Source: a virus. Taken from it: a DNA stretch of 24,261 nt. Position numbers and translations under genes: made by a program. The stretch lies in IMG/VR virus record IMGVR_UViG_3300021478_000109, positions 1-24,261 of that record; one strand, given 5' to 3'. Positions 8,586 to 15,430 of the stretch are shown piece by piece. The stretch's first letter is position 1, and every line of letters begins with the position of its first letter. A model generated the notes under the pieces. The model had not been told where the DNA came from, did not search any database, and saw nothing but the letters and a program-made list of their open reading frames with translations.

Positions 8586-8990
8586 TCAGTCGCCCGGCGC
8601 GTTTTCCTTCAGCATCGTGACATATTGATCCGGCGCGCACCGCAGTAGGTCGTTGGTGATCGACTGCACCCACTCCCGATGCGCCGCATTCCGCGCGAGT
8701 TGCAGCGCGTCCATCGGCGAGCCGGGGGGAAAATCATGTGCCCGGAACGCACCGGCCGCCGCAAGCCAGCGATAGAGCACCGCCCGCACGTCCGCGACCA
8801 ACATCATCTCGTGCAGCGTGTTGAGGTAGGCACGTTCGGCGAGCCGCTGCTTGCGGCGCGCTGCGATTGCGGCGTCGAAATCTGATGCGTCGGCGTGCGT
8901 CTCGCGATCTTCAGGTTGCAGCGGCGCAAGGCCGTGCATCTGCCGTGCTTCGGCGAGCCATGGCGGGTCGGGTTCGGGTTCGTCGCTCAT
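8586..8990 (-). CDS. Bbp19-like phage protein
   Basis: 134 residues from the ATG that overlaps the upstream stop by four bases; a longer in-frame version begins nine codons earlier inside that gene and is not preferred. After an acidic Pro-rich N-terminus comes a helix of basic and Ala residues, then the characteristic AVLYRWLAAAGAFRAHDF, NAAHREWVQSITNDLL and APDQYVTMLKE pattern of small proteins encoded between portal and scaffold in BPP-1-like phages. Their function is unclear; head assembly is inferred from the gene order. Confidence 0.7.
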   Translation of the reverse strand: MSDEPEPDPPWLAEARQMHGLAPLQPEDRETHADASDFDAAIAARRKQRLAERAYLNTLHEMMLVADVRAVLYRWLAAAGAFRAHDFPPGSPMDALQLARNAAHREWVQSITNDLLRCAPDQYVTMLKENAPGD

Positions 8991-9199
8991 TCCGGCGGAT
9001 CGGGTAGCGGCATCCAATGCGTTACGATAGACCCTGACCGCGAGCGAAGGTTGCCGATCGGATCATCCGGCGATTTGCCTGACCAGCGCGCGATGTCCCA
9101 TCGGTATTCCGGCGCTGGGCTCCATGGACCGCGATCCATTACGCGCGCTAGGAACTCGGTCCCGTCGCGCGGCGCGGTCTCTCTTGGTTGCATGCTCAT
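8987..9199 (-). CDS. DUF551-like small phage protein
   Basis: 70 residues. It has the DUF551 pattern: an ETAPRDGTEFLA opening and the ending THWMPLPDPPE. Function is unknown; such proteins are common in phages. The sequence overlaps both neighbours by four bases, so it is embedded in the head operon rather than in an early region. A second member of the same type is encoded on the opposite strand at 17931-18191. Confidence 0.75.
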   Translation of the reverse strand: MSMQPRETAPRDGTEFLARVMDRGPWSPAPEYRWDIARWSGKSPDDPIGNLRSRSGSIVTHWMPLPDPPE

Positions 9200-9387
9200 C
9201 GCAACAACGGGCGCCCCAGCGGCACGATGCCGAGTAGCAGGTTGACCACGATCAGCAAGAGGATCAGCAGCAGCACCAGCTGGATGATCAGCGGGAATGG
9301 TGGCGGAAGCGGCAATAGCGTGATGATGTAGTACACGATCGCGAAGACGATCAGGATGACCAGCAACTCGATCAGCAACGAGATCAC
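9196..9387 (-). CDS. Small membrane protein, possible holin-like
   Basis: 63 residues, GTG start, four-base overlap with the DUF551-like gene. Residues about 3-24 and 32-53 are two strongly hydrophobic segments of Leu, Ile and Val, separated by a short Pro-rich turn (LPLPPPFP), and the tail ends with Arg. This hairpin topology would suit a holin, but no lysis gene lies next to it, and similar small membrane proteins sit among head genes in other phages. The membrane assignment is strong; the lysis role is speculation. Confidence 0.7.
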   Translation of the reverse strand: MISLLIELLVILIVFAIVYYIITLLPLPPPFPLIIQLVLLLILLLIVVNLLLGIVPLGRPLLR

Positions 9388-9391
9388 CGCG

Positions 9392-9697
9392 TCAGACCGG
9401 CGCGAAGTTGATCGGCTTCACCGCGAACGCGCCATCGGCCGGCGCCAGCGGATCGTCCGGCGCATCCTTCGCGGGCTTCTCCGGCTTGACCGTGGCCGGG
9501 ATGTTCACCTGCACCGGCCCGCGGTGATGCGTCATGCCGTGCAGCGCCGCGACCAGCTTCGTCTTCACTTCGCCGGGCACGTCATGCAGCGTCTTCTCGA
9601 CGTAGGTTGCCGCGTGGTAGCGATCTTGCGCGTGGAACTCGACCGGCGCTGGTGCGTCGGCCTTGGTGTCGGTTTTGCCTTTGCTCGTGTCGCTCAT
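9392..9697 (-). CDS. Phage protein, unknown function
   Basis: 101 residues. GGAG is placed eight bases before the ATG, and the ATG overlaps the portal stop (ATGA). The N-terminus is a charged Lys/Asp/Thr linker; the centre (YHAATYVEKTLHDVPGEVKTKLVAALHGMTHH in outline) may form two helices; the C-terminus is Pro/Lys/Asp-rich and probably disordered. Its place directly after the portal suggests a head-assembly function. No family recognised. Confidence 0.7.
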   Translation of the reverse strand: MSDTSKGKTDTKADAPAPVEFHAQDRYHAATYVEKTLHDVPGEVKTKLVAALHGMTHHRGPVQVNIPATVKPEKPAKDAPDDPLAPADGAFAVKPINFAPV

Positions 9698-11466
9698 TGT
9701 GGTGCTCCTGGTTGCTGTCCGCCGCCGCCGCCCATGCCTAACATGGCATCGAGCGCAGTGCCTCCCTGTCCCACTGGCGTTTGCGAGAGCGTCTGCGCCC
9801 CCTGTACTCCCGCCGCCGTCACCTGCGCCATCTGCTGCTGCTGCTGCGCCTGCGCGCGCTGCTGCCTGATCTGCGCCACCGCATCGCTGGCGCGGATCAC
9901 CTTGGCCGATACGCCCATCTGATCGGCGTATTCCTCGATCATCTCGTCGATGTCGATGTTGTCCATGGCGCTCGGATCAACCGCATTCAGCCGGCCGACA
10001 AAGCCAGCGACCTGCTCGATCGCGCCGGTGCTCGCCGCGCGCTGAACCTGCGCCAGTATCGACTCGTATTGCACCACAAGCGCGATGCCGTGGATCTCCG
10101 GCGGGGCCGGCGGGATCAGCCCGCGCCGGTTCATAATCGCAAACACGCGGTCGAGGTCGGGGCCGAGCGACTCGCGCTGGTTGCGCTCGATGACCGGCCC
10201 CAACTCCATCATCTGTTCCGCCTTGCGCTCGGCCACCTCATACGCGGTCTGCACCTTGTCCATGCTTTCCAGCATCTTGAATACGCGCACGAAATAACAA
10301 TCCTCGATCTGCTGACGAACATCCTGGATATCCTCCATCATGTCGTGCAGATCGATCTTCACCTCGTAGACCGGCGCGATGCCGGAATTCGCCGCGCTCA
10401 TGTCGGTGACATAGGTCACGCCGCCGGGGATCGTCACCGCCGGCTCGTTCTTCATGTTCACGTGCGCCTTGAGCGGCGGATTCACGTTCTTGTCGATGCC
10501 CTGCGCTTTTCTCCGCTGTTCAAGCTGGAGCTGCTTAATGAGCCCGAGCGCGTTCATGCCGGGGCAGTCGGTGCCGTATGCGTCGTTGCCGGAGAGGCCC
10601 CAGCGCGGACACGAAAACGGCTGCTCATGGTAGCCGCGCAGCCGGAGCACCTTGTTGCCGACGCTGCCCGATTCCCAGTACGTCTCGCGCCACTTGAAGC
10701 GCGACGGCAGGAGACGCCCGGCCCACTCATCCTCGTTTGGCTCGATCAGGTGGTTGACCCGGATCTCCTGCGCCAGCGACGCGCCGCCCTGCTTGAACAT
10801 GCGCGATACATTGTCGCTCACGTTGTCGGCGCCGAACTCTTGCACGAGCTGCGTCACGGTCTGCACGTACTCGCGCGCCATTCCGCCAACCGCCCGTCGC
10901 GCATCGCTCCATACGAAATACTCGCCCGCGCACGGCACGTAGCAACGAATAATGTCGGCGTCGTCCTCGTTTATCATCATCGGCGAGGTCGCGAAGTCGG
11001 AGAGGTCCGCATACTGCTGGTGCTTGCTGGTGTAGTAGTTGGAATTCTGCAAAACACGCATCACGCGCTTGACTACTTCGTCCAGCCACAGCTTCACCGG
11101 CGTTCCGTCCGCCGCGTCGAAGTCCGGGACCTGGAACTTGAACCATGGGCGCGCGGGCGATGCCTGCCCGGCGTAGAGACCGGCAGAACAGATGTTCGAT
11201 GCCTTGGTGCCGGTCGGGTCGATGATGTTCTGGTTCATCGGCGCGCCGCGCGATAGCTCGTTTGGCGTCGCGAGCCACACATAGCGGCGCGGGCGCGTGT
11301 ACGTCGCGATCTCGCGCCAGTGTATCCAGAACGAATACCGCTTGGTGCGTTCGGCGGTGAGCCGCCCGTCAAGGTGCTGCCTAAGCTTCTGCACCGCGGC
11401 GCCCATGGTCTGCGCCTCGGAATAGCCGGGGTCGGCGGCGGTCGCGGATTGCGGCTGGCGTGCCAT
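9694..11466 (-). CDS. Portal (head-to-tail connecting) protein
   Basis: 590 residues from the ATG that shares a base with the upstream stop (TGATG). An in-frame ATG eleven codons earlier lies inside that gene and is less likely. Typical connector sequence: RRYSFWIHWREIATYTRP-like start, DPTGTKASNICSAGLYAG near 80, residues ARREYVQT-like clip region, and the wing with GMNALGLIKQLQLEQRRKAQ, PGGVTYV and YEVAERKAEQMMELGPVIER. The tail is Gln-rich (QQRAQAQQQQQM) then Gly-rich. It forms the dodecameric DNA gate where the terminase docks and the tail attaches. The family corresponds to the Head-tail_con domain of T7- and BPP-1-type phages. Confidence 0.93.
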   Translation of the reverse strand: MARQPQSATAADPGYSEAQTMGAAVQKLRQHLDGRLTAERTKRYSFWIHWREIATYTRPRRYVWLATPNELSRGAPMNQNIIDPTGTKASNICSAGLYAGQASPARPWFKFQVPDFDAADGTPVKLWLDEVVKRVMRVLQNSNYYTSKHQQYADLSDFATSPMMINEDDADIIRCYVPCAGEYFVWSDARRAVGGMAREYVQTVTQLVQEFGADNVSDNVSRMFKQGGASLAQEIRVNHLIEPNEDEWAGRLLPSRFKWRETYWESGSVGNKVLRLRGYHEQPFSCPRWGLSGNDAYGTDCPGMNALGLIKQLQLEQRRKAQGIDKNVNPPLKAHVNMKNEPAVTIPGGVTYVTDMSAANSGIAPVYEVKIDLHDMMEDIQDVRQQIEDCYFVRVFKMLESMDKVQTAYEVAERKAEQMMELGPVIERNQRESLGPDLDRVFAIMNRRGLIPPAPPEIHGIALVVQYESILAQVQRAASTGAIEQVAGFVGRLNAVDPSAMDNIDIDEMIEEYADQMGVSAKVIRASDAVAQIRQQRAQAQQQQQMAQVTAAGVQGAQTLSQTPVGQGGTALDAMLGMGGGGGQQPGAPQ

Positions 11467-11630
11467 CAGTCGGGCAGCACGTTCGGCACTTCGCGCCACT
11501 CGGTCTCTAGCCCGCGCTCGAATAGTTGCTGCAACCGGGGCGCGCCATTAATGCCATCCGGCCAATACCAACGGAGCTGCGGCGTTGGCTTCCAGTAGCT
11601 TTCCTTGGTGAGCGGCCGGTCGTTCGACAT
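11466..11630 (-). CDS. Small phage protein, unknown function
   Basis: 54 residues, ATG at 11630, stop overlapping the portal start by one base. The sequence is rich in Trp, Arg and Glu (YWKPTPQLRWYWPDG, then GLETEWREVP). It starts one base after the stop of the proline-rich gene upstream. No known domain; the tight spacing and amino-acid composition support a real gene. Confidence 0.65.
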   Translation of the reverse strand: MSNDRPLTKESYWKPTPQLRWYWPDGINGAPRLQQLFERGLETEWREVPNVLPD

Positions 11631-11631
11631 G

Positions 11632-11844
11632 CTATTGGCCCGTCAACTGCTTGCCCGTGGACGCGCCGGTGCTCGGCACGCCCTGACCGGATGTCAGTAT
11701 GGTGCCGGCGAGCCCGCGCGCTGCGGCCTGGCTGGCGGCGAACGATGCGCCGGCCGCGGCCACGTCCTTGCTCGACAGCTGCGGAGGCAGCGGGGGCGGG
11801 GGTGGGACAGGCGGGGGTGGCGCTGGTGCTTTTGGGCCGCCGAT
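11632..11844 (-). CDS. Proline-rich small phage protein, apparent ATC start
   Basis: 70 residues. The frame begins with a Pro-rich stretch (GGPKAPAPPPPVPPPPPLP), followed by an Ala-rich helix and GTILTSGQGVPS, a layout seen in short proteins just upstream of the portal in other podoviruses. No ATG, GTG or TTG occurs in frame between the upstream stop codon and this stretch. Instead an ATC codon stands exactly five bases after a perfect AGGAGG. The N-terminus would read M(I)GGPKAP, as related proteins beginning MGGPK would. Either a rare ATC start is used or the base was changed from ATG. Confidence 0.6.
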   Translation of the reverse strand: MGGPKAPAPPPPVPPPPPLPPQLSSKDVAAAGASFAASQAAARGLAGTILTSGQGVPSTGASTGKQLTGQ

Positions 11845-11849
11845 GGCAA

Positions 11850-11855
11850 CCTCCT
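11850..11855 (-). promoter_or_regulatory. Perfect Shine-Dalgarno AGGAGG
   Basis: AGGAGG on the minus strand, five bases before the ATC that begins the proline-rich gene. Its ideal position argues that translation starts at this non-standard codon. Confidence 0.7.
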
Positions 11856-11871
11856 GTGATATAGGTTTTCG

Positions 11872-12060
11872 ATGTCAGACGAACCGCAGCGCCGAACTGG
11901 AATGAGGCTCATCGCCACGCTGCCAGCGGGTGCAAAATGGCGGATGCTTCCAAACGGCAGCGTTGTCGTGATCCCGAGCGGCGACGAACAGCCCTATTTG
12001 ATTGATCGTCTAGGTAATAGACACACGCTGCCATGGTTGCCGGACCAGCCGCCCGACTAA
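11872..12060 (+). CDS. Small plus-strand protein inside the virion operon, unknown function
   Basis: 62 residues running against the surrounding minus-strand genes. It fills a gap of about 210 bases in which the minus strand has no plausible gene. The product (MSDEPQRRTGMRLIATLP, then PNGSVVVIPSGDEQPYLIDRLGNRH) has ordinary protein composition with short strands, no membrane segment and no recognised domain. The ribosome site is weak (TAGG, seven bases before ATG). It overlaps the 3' end of the converging 54-residue gene by four bases. Could be a cargo (moron) gene or an antisense-placed regulator; confidence is moderate. Confidence 0.5.
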   Translation: MSDEPQRRTGMRLIATLPAGAKWRMLPNGSVVVIPSGDEQPYLIDRLGNRHTLPWLPDQPPD

Positions 12061-12221
12061 CCGCGTCCTTTCTTCGGATGCGCGGGGTAGAGCCGCTTGG
12101 CCTTGTCCGCCGCGGCAAAGTCCTTGCCGACCTTGACCGGAATTCCGACCTTGCTTGCGAACGCCGGATTGTGTGCTACCGCCAACATGGTCCGGTGCTG
12201 TTTGGCTGAAACGCTCGGCAT
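12057..12221 (-). CDS. Small phage protein, unknown function
   Basis: 54 residues from the ATG that overlaps the upstream stop by one base (TGATG). The sequence MPSVSAKQHRTMLAVAHNPA, with later KVGKDFAAADK, is of a type widely seen as a short basic phage protein near the terminase genes. It is Lys/Arg/His-rich and could bind nucleic acid, but no function is established. A longer in-frame ORF upstream of this ATG is antisense noise. Confidence 0.7.
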   Translation of the reverse strand: MPSVSAKQHRTMLAVAHNPAFASKVGIPVKVGKDFAAADKAKRLYPAHPKKGRG

Positions 12222-12601
12222 CAGCTGCTCATCCTCACCGTGATCGCGTGGCTCATGGCCGAGTGCCGCAGCTGCTCGATCCGATAGCGCAGCCGGTCCA
12301 TCAGCTCGCATACCTGCGTGCAGACCGCCGACGTACGCACCGTCCACACCGCGCTGCTGGCGTTGTGCACCAGCGCGACGACGGCGCACCAGCGCGTGTC
12401 GAGATGCTCCGCGCCGATCGTCTCGGCGGCGTCGGACGCATTGCGCAGCGCCTCGGCGAGGTCCGAGCGCGCGGTCGGCAGCATGATGACGCACACCGCG
12501 TCGTTGGGTTTGTCCAGCATCCGGCCGAGCCGCGTCGCGTGTACCTTGGCGCGGCTCAGGTGCGCGTGGCAGGCGTCGAGGGCTTCGGTTGCCGTGGACA
12601 T
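12221..12601 (-). CDS. Helical phage protein, unknown function
   Basis: 126 residues, overlapping the terminase stop and the next start by one base each (TGATG at both ends). The sequence appears all-helical, with amphipathic stretches (ATEALDACHAHLSRAKVHATRLGRML in outline, and VCELMDRLRYRIEQLRHSAM). Five Cys residues are present but not spaced as a zinc site. It is located between terminase and portal; the family is not recognised. Confidence 0.65.
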   Translation of the reverse strand: MSTATEALDACHAHLSRAKVHATRLGRMLDKPNDAVCVIMLPTARSDLAEALRNASDAAETIGAEHLDTRWCAVVALVHNASSAVWTVRTSAVCTQVCELMDRLRYRIEQLRHSAMSHAITVRMSS

Positions 12602-14139
12602 CAGTAGCCTCGGGGTTGCTGCAAGTTGAATTCGGCGAACGGATCGTATTCTCCGCGCGACTCAGGCTGTGCGATGAACCCGAGCCGTCCCGCGTCGTGC
12701 GCGGCGCGGGGCATCACCGGATAGGCGAACGTCAGAGCGAGCGCATCCGCGCAGTCGGGCGATGATAGCCCGCGCAGCTTGATATCGCGTTTACGTTCCA
12801 ACTGGATTGAGTCGCGGCCATCTTTGACGATGAAGGCGTACTGCGTTCCGGTCATGTCGGCGCGCACCTCGGGATCGTCCGGTATCGAGCCGCCGCCCAG
12901 CCACTCGCGCATGTTGCCCCAGATTTCGGCTCTTTTGTTGGCATAGGCTGGCCGCTCCTCCGTCATACTCACCCGGTCGGACTTCGCGCCGAACTGCACT
13001 TCGACCACGGCGACATTCAATTGCCGCAGCCGATCGACCACACCGCCGCCGACACCGCCGCCGTCCACGAAGACTGCGTTCGCGTGCCATTCCGTTACGC
13101 ACTCGGCCACGCGCCCGGCGAGTTGCATCGTGTCCACGCCGCGCATCTTGATCGGCGGTATCGTCCGCGCGTCGCGTCCCTTGCGCGCCCAGATCACGGA
13201 TTGATCGTCGCCGAACCGCGCGACGTCCACGCCGATGATAAGCGGATCGGTGACCAGCGCCACCGGCTCGCGGTTGCATGCGGCTTCGACCAGATCGGAG
13301 CCGATGAACTGCATCGAGCCCGAGCGCGGGAACAGGCCGCGCACGCGGACGCGGACAAAATCGTGATCCTCACCATAAAGCCGCACCCATTCGGCGAACA
13401 GCGGCACGTTGGTGCCCGGCACGGTGCGGCTGTCGATCTGCTTGCCGTGCCAGCGGTACTTCTCGCGGCCGAAGCACTCGAAAAAACGTCCGGTCGGCTC
13501 GGTCGGATTGCCGATCACAAGCCAGATTATTTCCGTGTTCGCGTCGGTTAACGATCCCTCGCTGGTTGCCCACACCGGATCAGCGATGCCAGACGCCTCC
13601 TCGTATAACAGGACTATACGGCGGCTGGCGTTGTGCAGCCCCTGGAATGCGACCAGGTTGTGCTCTGACCAAGTGACTGCATCGCAGCGCCAGTTGCGCT
13701 CGTGACCCGGCACGCGGCTTTCGATCGAGAGACCCTGTACCTTGAACATCGCCAGGTTGATCGCGCGGCGAGTCCACTTGACGATTTCGGGCCAAGTGCG
13801 CGTGCGTAACTGCTGTTCGGTGTTCGCCGTCACCATCGCGCGGGCGTCAACCATTGTCGAGATGGCCCACCATGCGAGCCACGCCAGCAGCGCCGACTTG
13901 CCGGGGCCGTGGCCGCTTGCGATGGCCTTCAGCACCGGCATCATCGCCGCGCCCGGTTCGTAGCCGGCGTTCAGGCGCTCGCCGATGTCGCGCAACACGT
14001 CGGCCTGCCACTCGCGCGGGCCGACGATGCCTTCCAGCTCGCCCGGCTCGCCCCATGGATAGCACGCACGCACGAAGCCGAGCGGATCGAGTTGATAGTC
14101 GGCGAGCATCGCGCCGAATTGTGCGAATTCGTCAGCCAA
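12601..14139 (-). CDS. Terminase large subunit
   Basis: 512 residues. The ATPase half shows Walker A GHGPGKS at 76-82, Walker B IVLLYEEAS at 175-183, and the coupling stretch NPTEPTGRFFE near 211. The RNase-H-like nuclease half shows acidic residues in IIGVDVARFGDD (Asp305), VFVDGGG (Asp359) and PDCADALALTF (Asp462/465). The enzyme drives DNA into the prohead at the portal and cuts the concatemer. It overlaps the small-subunit gene by eight bases and the following gene by one, as expected for coupled translation. Both domains appear intact. Confidence 0.95.
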   Translation of the reverse strand: MADEFAQFGAMLADYQLDPLGFVRACYPWGEPGELEGIVGPREWQADVLRDIGERLNAGYEPGAAMMPVLKAIASGHGPGKSALLAWLAWWAISTMVDARAMVTANTEQQLRTRTWPEIVKWTRRAINLAMFKVQGLSIESRVPGHERNWRCDAVTWSEHNLVAFQGLHNASRRIVLLYEEASGIADPVWATSEGSLTDANTEIIWLVIGNPTEPTGRFFECFGREKYRWHGKQIDSRTVPGTNVPLFAEWVRLYGEDHDFVRVRVRGLFPRSGSMQFIGSDLVEAACNREPVALVTDPLIIGVDVARFGDDQSVIWARKGRDARTIPPIKMRGVDTMQLAGRVAECVTEWHANAVFVDGGGVGGGVVDRLRQLNVAVVEVQFGAKSDRVSMTEERPAYANKRAEIWGNMREWLGGGSIPDDPEVRADMTGTQYAFIVKDGRDSIQLERKRDIKLRGLSSPDCADALALTFAYPVMPRAAHDAGRLGFIAQPESRGEYDPFAEFNLQQPRGY

Positions 14140-14626
14140 CCGCCTTTTTCCGTCGCTGTTCCATCATCGCCAGCAGCTTGCCGAAGCCGAGGTCCACAGC
14201 GCCGCTTACCTCAACCGTTTCCTTCCACCCCATGCGCGCCTGCGTCCACCATTGCGCCGCGCGGACCTCCGGCTTGATCTCGGATTGCGCGTGGTACTGC
14301 ACGCCGCCGATGACCTGCGCCGGACGTGCGCGCTGGCCGACCGCCATTTTGTGCAGCGACGCGATTACCGCCGCGTTCGCCTCTCCGGCGCCGGTGGCAA
14401 TCTCCCGCTTGAAGTGCTTGCGCAGTGTGCCCTTGGATATCTTGCGGCTCAGGCACTCGCAGATGGCCCATGCCTCGATGCCGCCGGAGACCATCACGCG
14501 CACGAGCTGGCGATCCTGGTCCGTCGGCACGAACGGCGGCTGGCCCAGCTTCGGTGGCGCGGCAACGGGCGGCGGTGCGGGCTTGCGTGCGGCGCGGCGG
14601 CGAGGTTTCGGCTTGCGGGCCGGCAT
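14132..14626 (-). CDS. Probable terminase small subunit
   Basis: 164 residues with GGAG six bases before the ATG. A basic Pro/Ala-rich N-terminal tail (about 35 residues) leads to a helix-turn-helix region near 36-75 (DQDRQLVRVMVSGG, CLSRKISKGTLRKHF) and a helical core with GAGEANAAVIASLHKMAVG. The order and the position directly before the large subunit fit a DNA-recognising small terminase. The C-terminal tail KLLAMMEQRRKKAVG is basic. Family assignment rests on layout and the R-K-H-F type motif. Confidence 0.75.
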   Translation of the reverse strand: MPARKPKPRRRAARKPAPPPVAAPPKLGQPPFVPTDQDRQLVRVMVSGGIEAWAICECLSRKISKGTLRKHFKREIATGAGEANAAVIASLHKMAVGQRARPAQVIGGVQYHAQSEIKPEVRAAQWWTQARMGWKETVEVSGAVDLGFGKLLAMMEQRRKKAVG

Positions 14627-14676
14627 GCGTCACTCCATGATAGCGGCTGCGGCGCCGTGGATTAGATACCCACTCC

Positions 14677-14688
14677 CCCCGATCGGGG
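14677..14688. promoter_or_regulatory. Perfect 12-base palindrome before small terminase
   Basis: CCCCGATCGGGG, a perfect palindrome in the 117-base gap between the 124-residue gene and the small terminase. It could be a packaging recognition site, an operator or a terminator stem; sequence alone does not decide. Confidence 0.4.
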
Positions 14689-14743
14689 CCGGATACGCCC
14701 TCGCAAGAGCCAACGTGAAAAAGCCGGCGCGCCGCAACCGCGA

Positions 14744-15118
14744 TTATATGAGGCTGCTCGTGAACGTATGGGCGGCAGCAGTCGTGCTCCGGTGCCGCGC
14801 GACCAGGCGCCGGATTACCGCCGGCTTCAGGTGCTTCGCCAGCTCGTCGAGGAACGACTCCACGTCCAGCGCATCGCCCGGTTGGCCGACCTTCAGGCTG
14901 ATCGTCACGGCCGCGCCGCGATACACCACGCCCTCGTAGCCGGCCGGCTTGGGATGCTTCTCATGGTCGAACAGCACGCCGAGCCGCACGCACTCGCGCG
15001 TGGCGCGGTCCTTATCGGCGGTCGCGGTGCGCTTGGCCTGCGCCGCTAGGTGGTACGTCAGGGCGCAGGTGTCCTTGGCGCTGATGTTCCGGCGTTTGTT
15101 GGTATCGTCCAGTGGCAA
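14744..15118 (-). CDS. Phage protein, unknown function (leader of packaging operon)
   Basis: 124 residues. The start is TTG, supported by AAGGAG about nine bases upstream; no ATG fits. The C-terminal half (VYRGAAVTISLKVGQPGDALDVESFLDEL, in outline) and the ending STTAAAHTFTSSL resemble small phage proteins placed before the terminase in other genomes, of unknown role. It begins the leftward packaging operon, with a divergent plus-strand gene behind it. Confidence 0.68.
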   Translation of the reverse strand: MPLDDTNKRRNISAKDTCALTYHLAAQAKRTATADKDRATRECVRLGVLFDHEKHPKPAGYEGVVYRGAAVTISLKVGQPGDALDVESFLDELAKHLKPAVIRRLVARHRSTTAAAHTFTSSLI

Positions 15119-15229
15119 AGCCGCGTCTCCTTGCTATGGTCCGGCCAGCAGGGGCCGGCGGAATGGTCCGGCGCGGCGTTCGGGTTGTGCGCCGCAACGG
15201 CCTCTGGCGGCTCTTGGGTTGGAGCGACG
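15119..15229. promoter_or_regulatory. Divergent intergenic region with repeats
   Basis: The 111 bases separate the leftward packaging operon from a rightward small gene. They contain ATGGTCCGGC twice as direct repeats (15136-15145 and 15163-15172) and, between them, CCGGCC and GGCCGG as a 6-base stem with a 6-base loop. This is a reasonable place for the late promoter and its activator site, but no clear -10/-35 pair is seen. Confidence 0.35.
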
Positions 15230-15430
15230 ATGGTGAAGCGTAGACCGATCCCTCACACAATTACGCTCGGCGCGAACCGGCCGGTGATCTTCGTCGAAAT
15301 GTGGCCCGGCGAGAGTAAAACAGCCGAACCTGGGACCGGCTACGTGCGCACATTTGGCGCGACGGATTGGGTGCGCGCCGCCTGCTACATTGACGAGTTA
15401 CGACGCGGGCACGTTAGCGGACGGTACTGA
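15230..15430 (+). CDS. Small plus-strand protein, unknown function
   Basis: 66 residues from the ATG at 15230, with GGAG six bases upstream; a longer in-frame ORF from 15050 covers the packaging operon leader and is not preferred. The product (MVKRRPIPHTITLGANRPVIFVEMW, in outline) has protein-like composition with a short beta-rich centre. It converges on the methyltransferase gene, overlapping its last 33 bases. No domain recognised. Confidence 0.55.
   Translation: MVKRRPIPHTITLGANRPVIFVEMWPGESKTAEPGTGYVRTFGATDWVRAACYIDELRRGHVSGRY

Noticed and set aside
9196-9387. Firm holin assignment
   Set aside because: Two membrane segments alone are not enough; no endolysin or spanin gene is nearby.
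9781-11256. Long plus-strand ORF of 491 codons opposite the portal gene
   Set aside because: It is antisense to a clear portal protein, is rich in Arg/His/Leu with no protein-like pattern, and is an expected shadow in high-GC DNA.
14659-14673. GGATTAGATACCC, identical to a universal 16S rRNA stretch
   Set aside because: Flanking bases do not continue the rRNA sequence and the site lies between phage genes, so it is coincidence.
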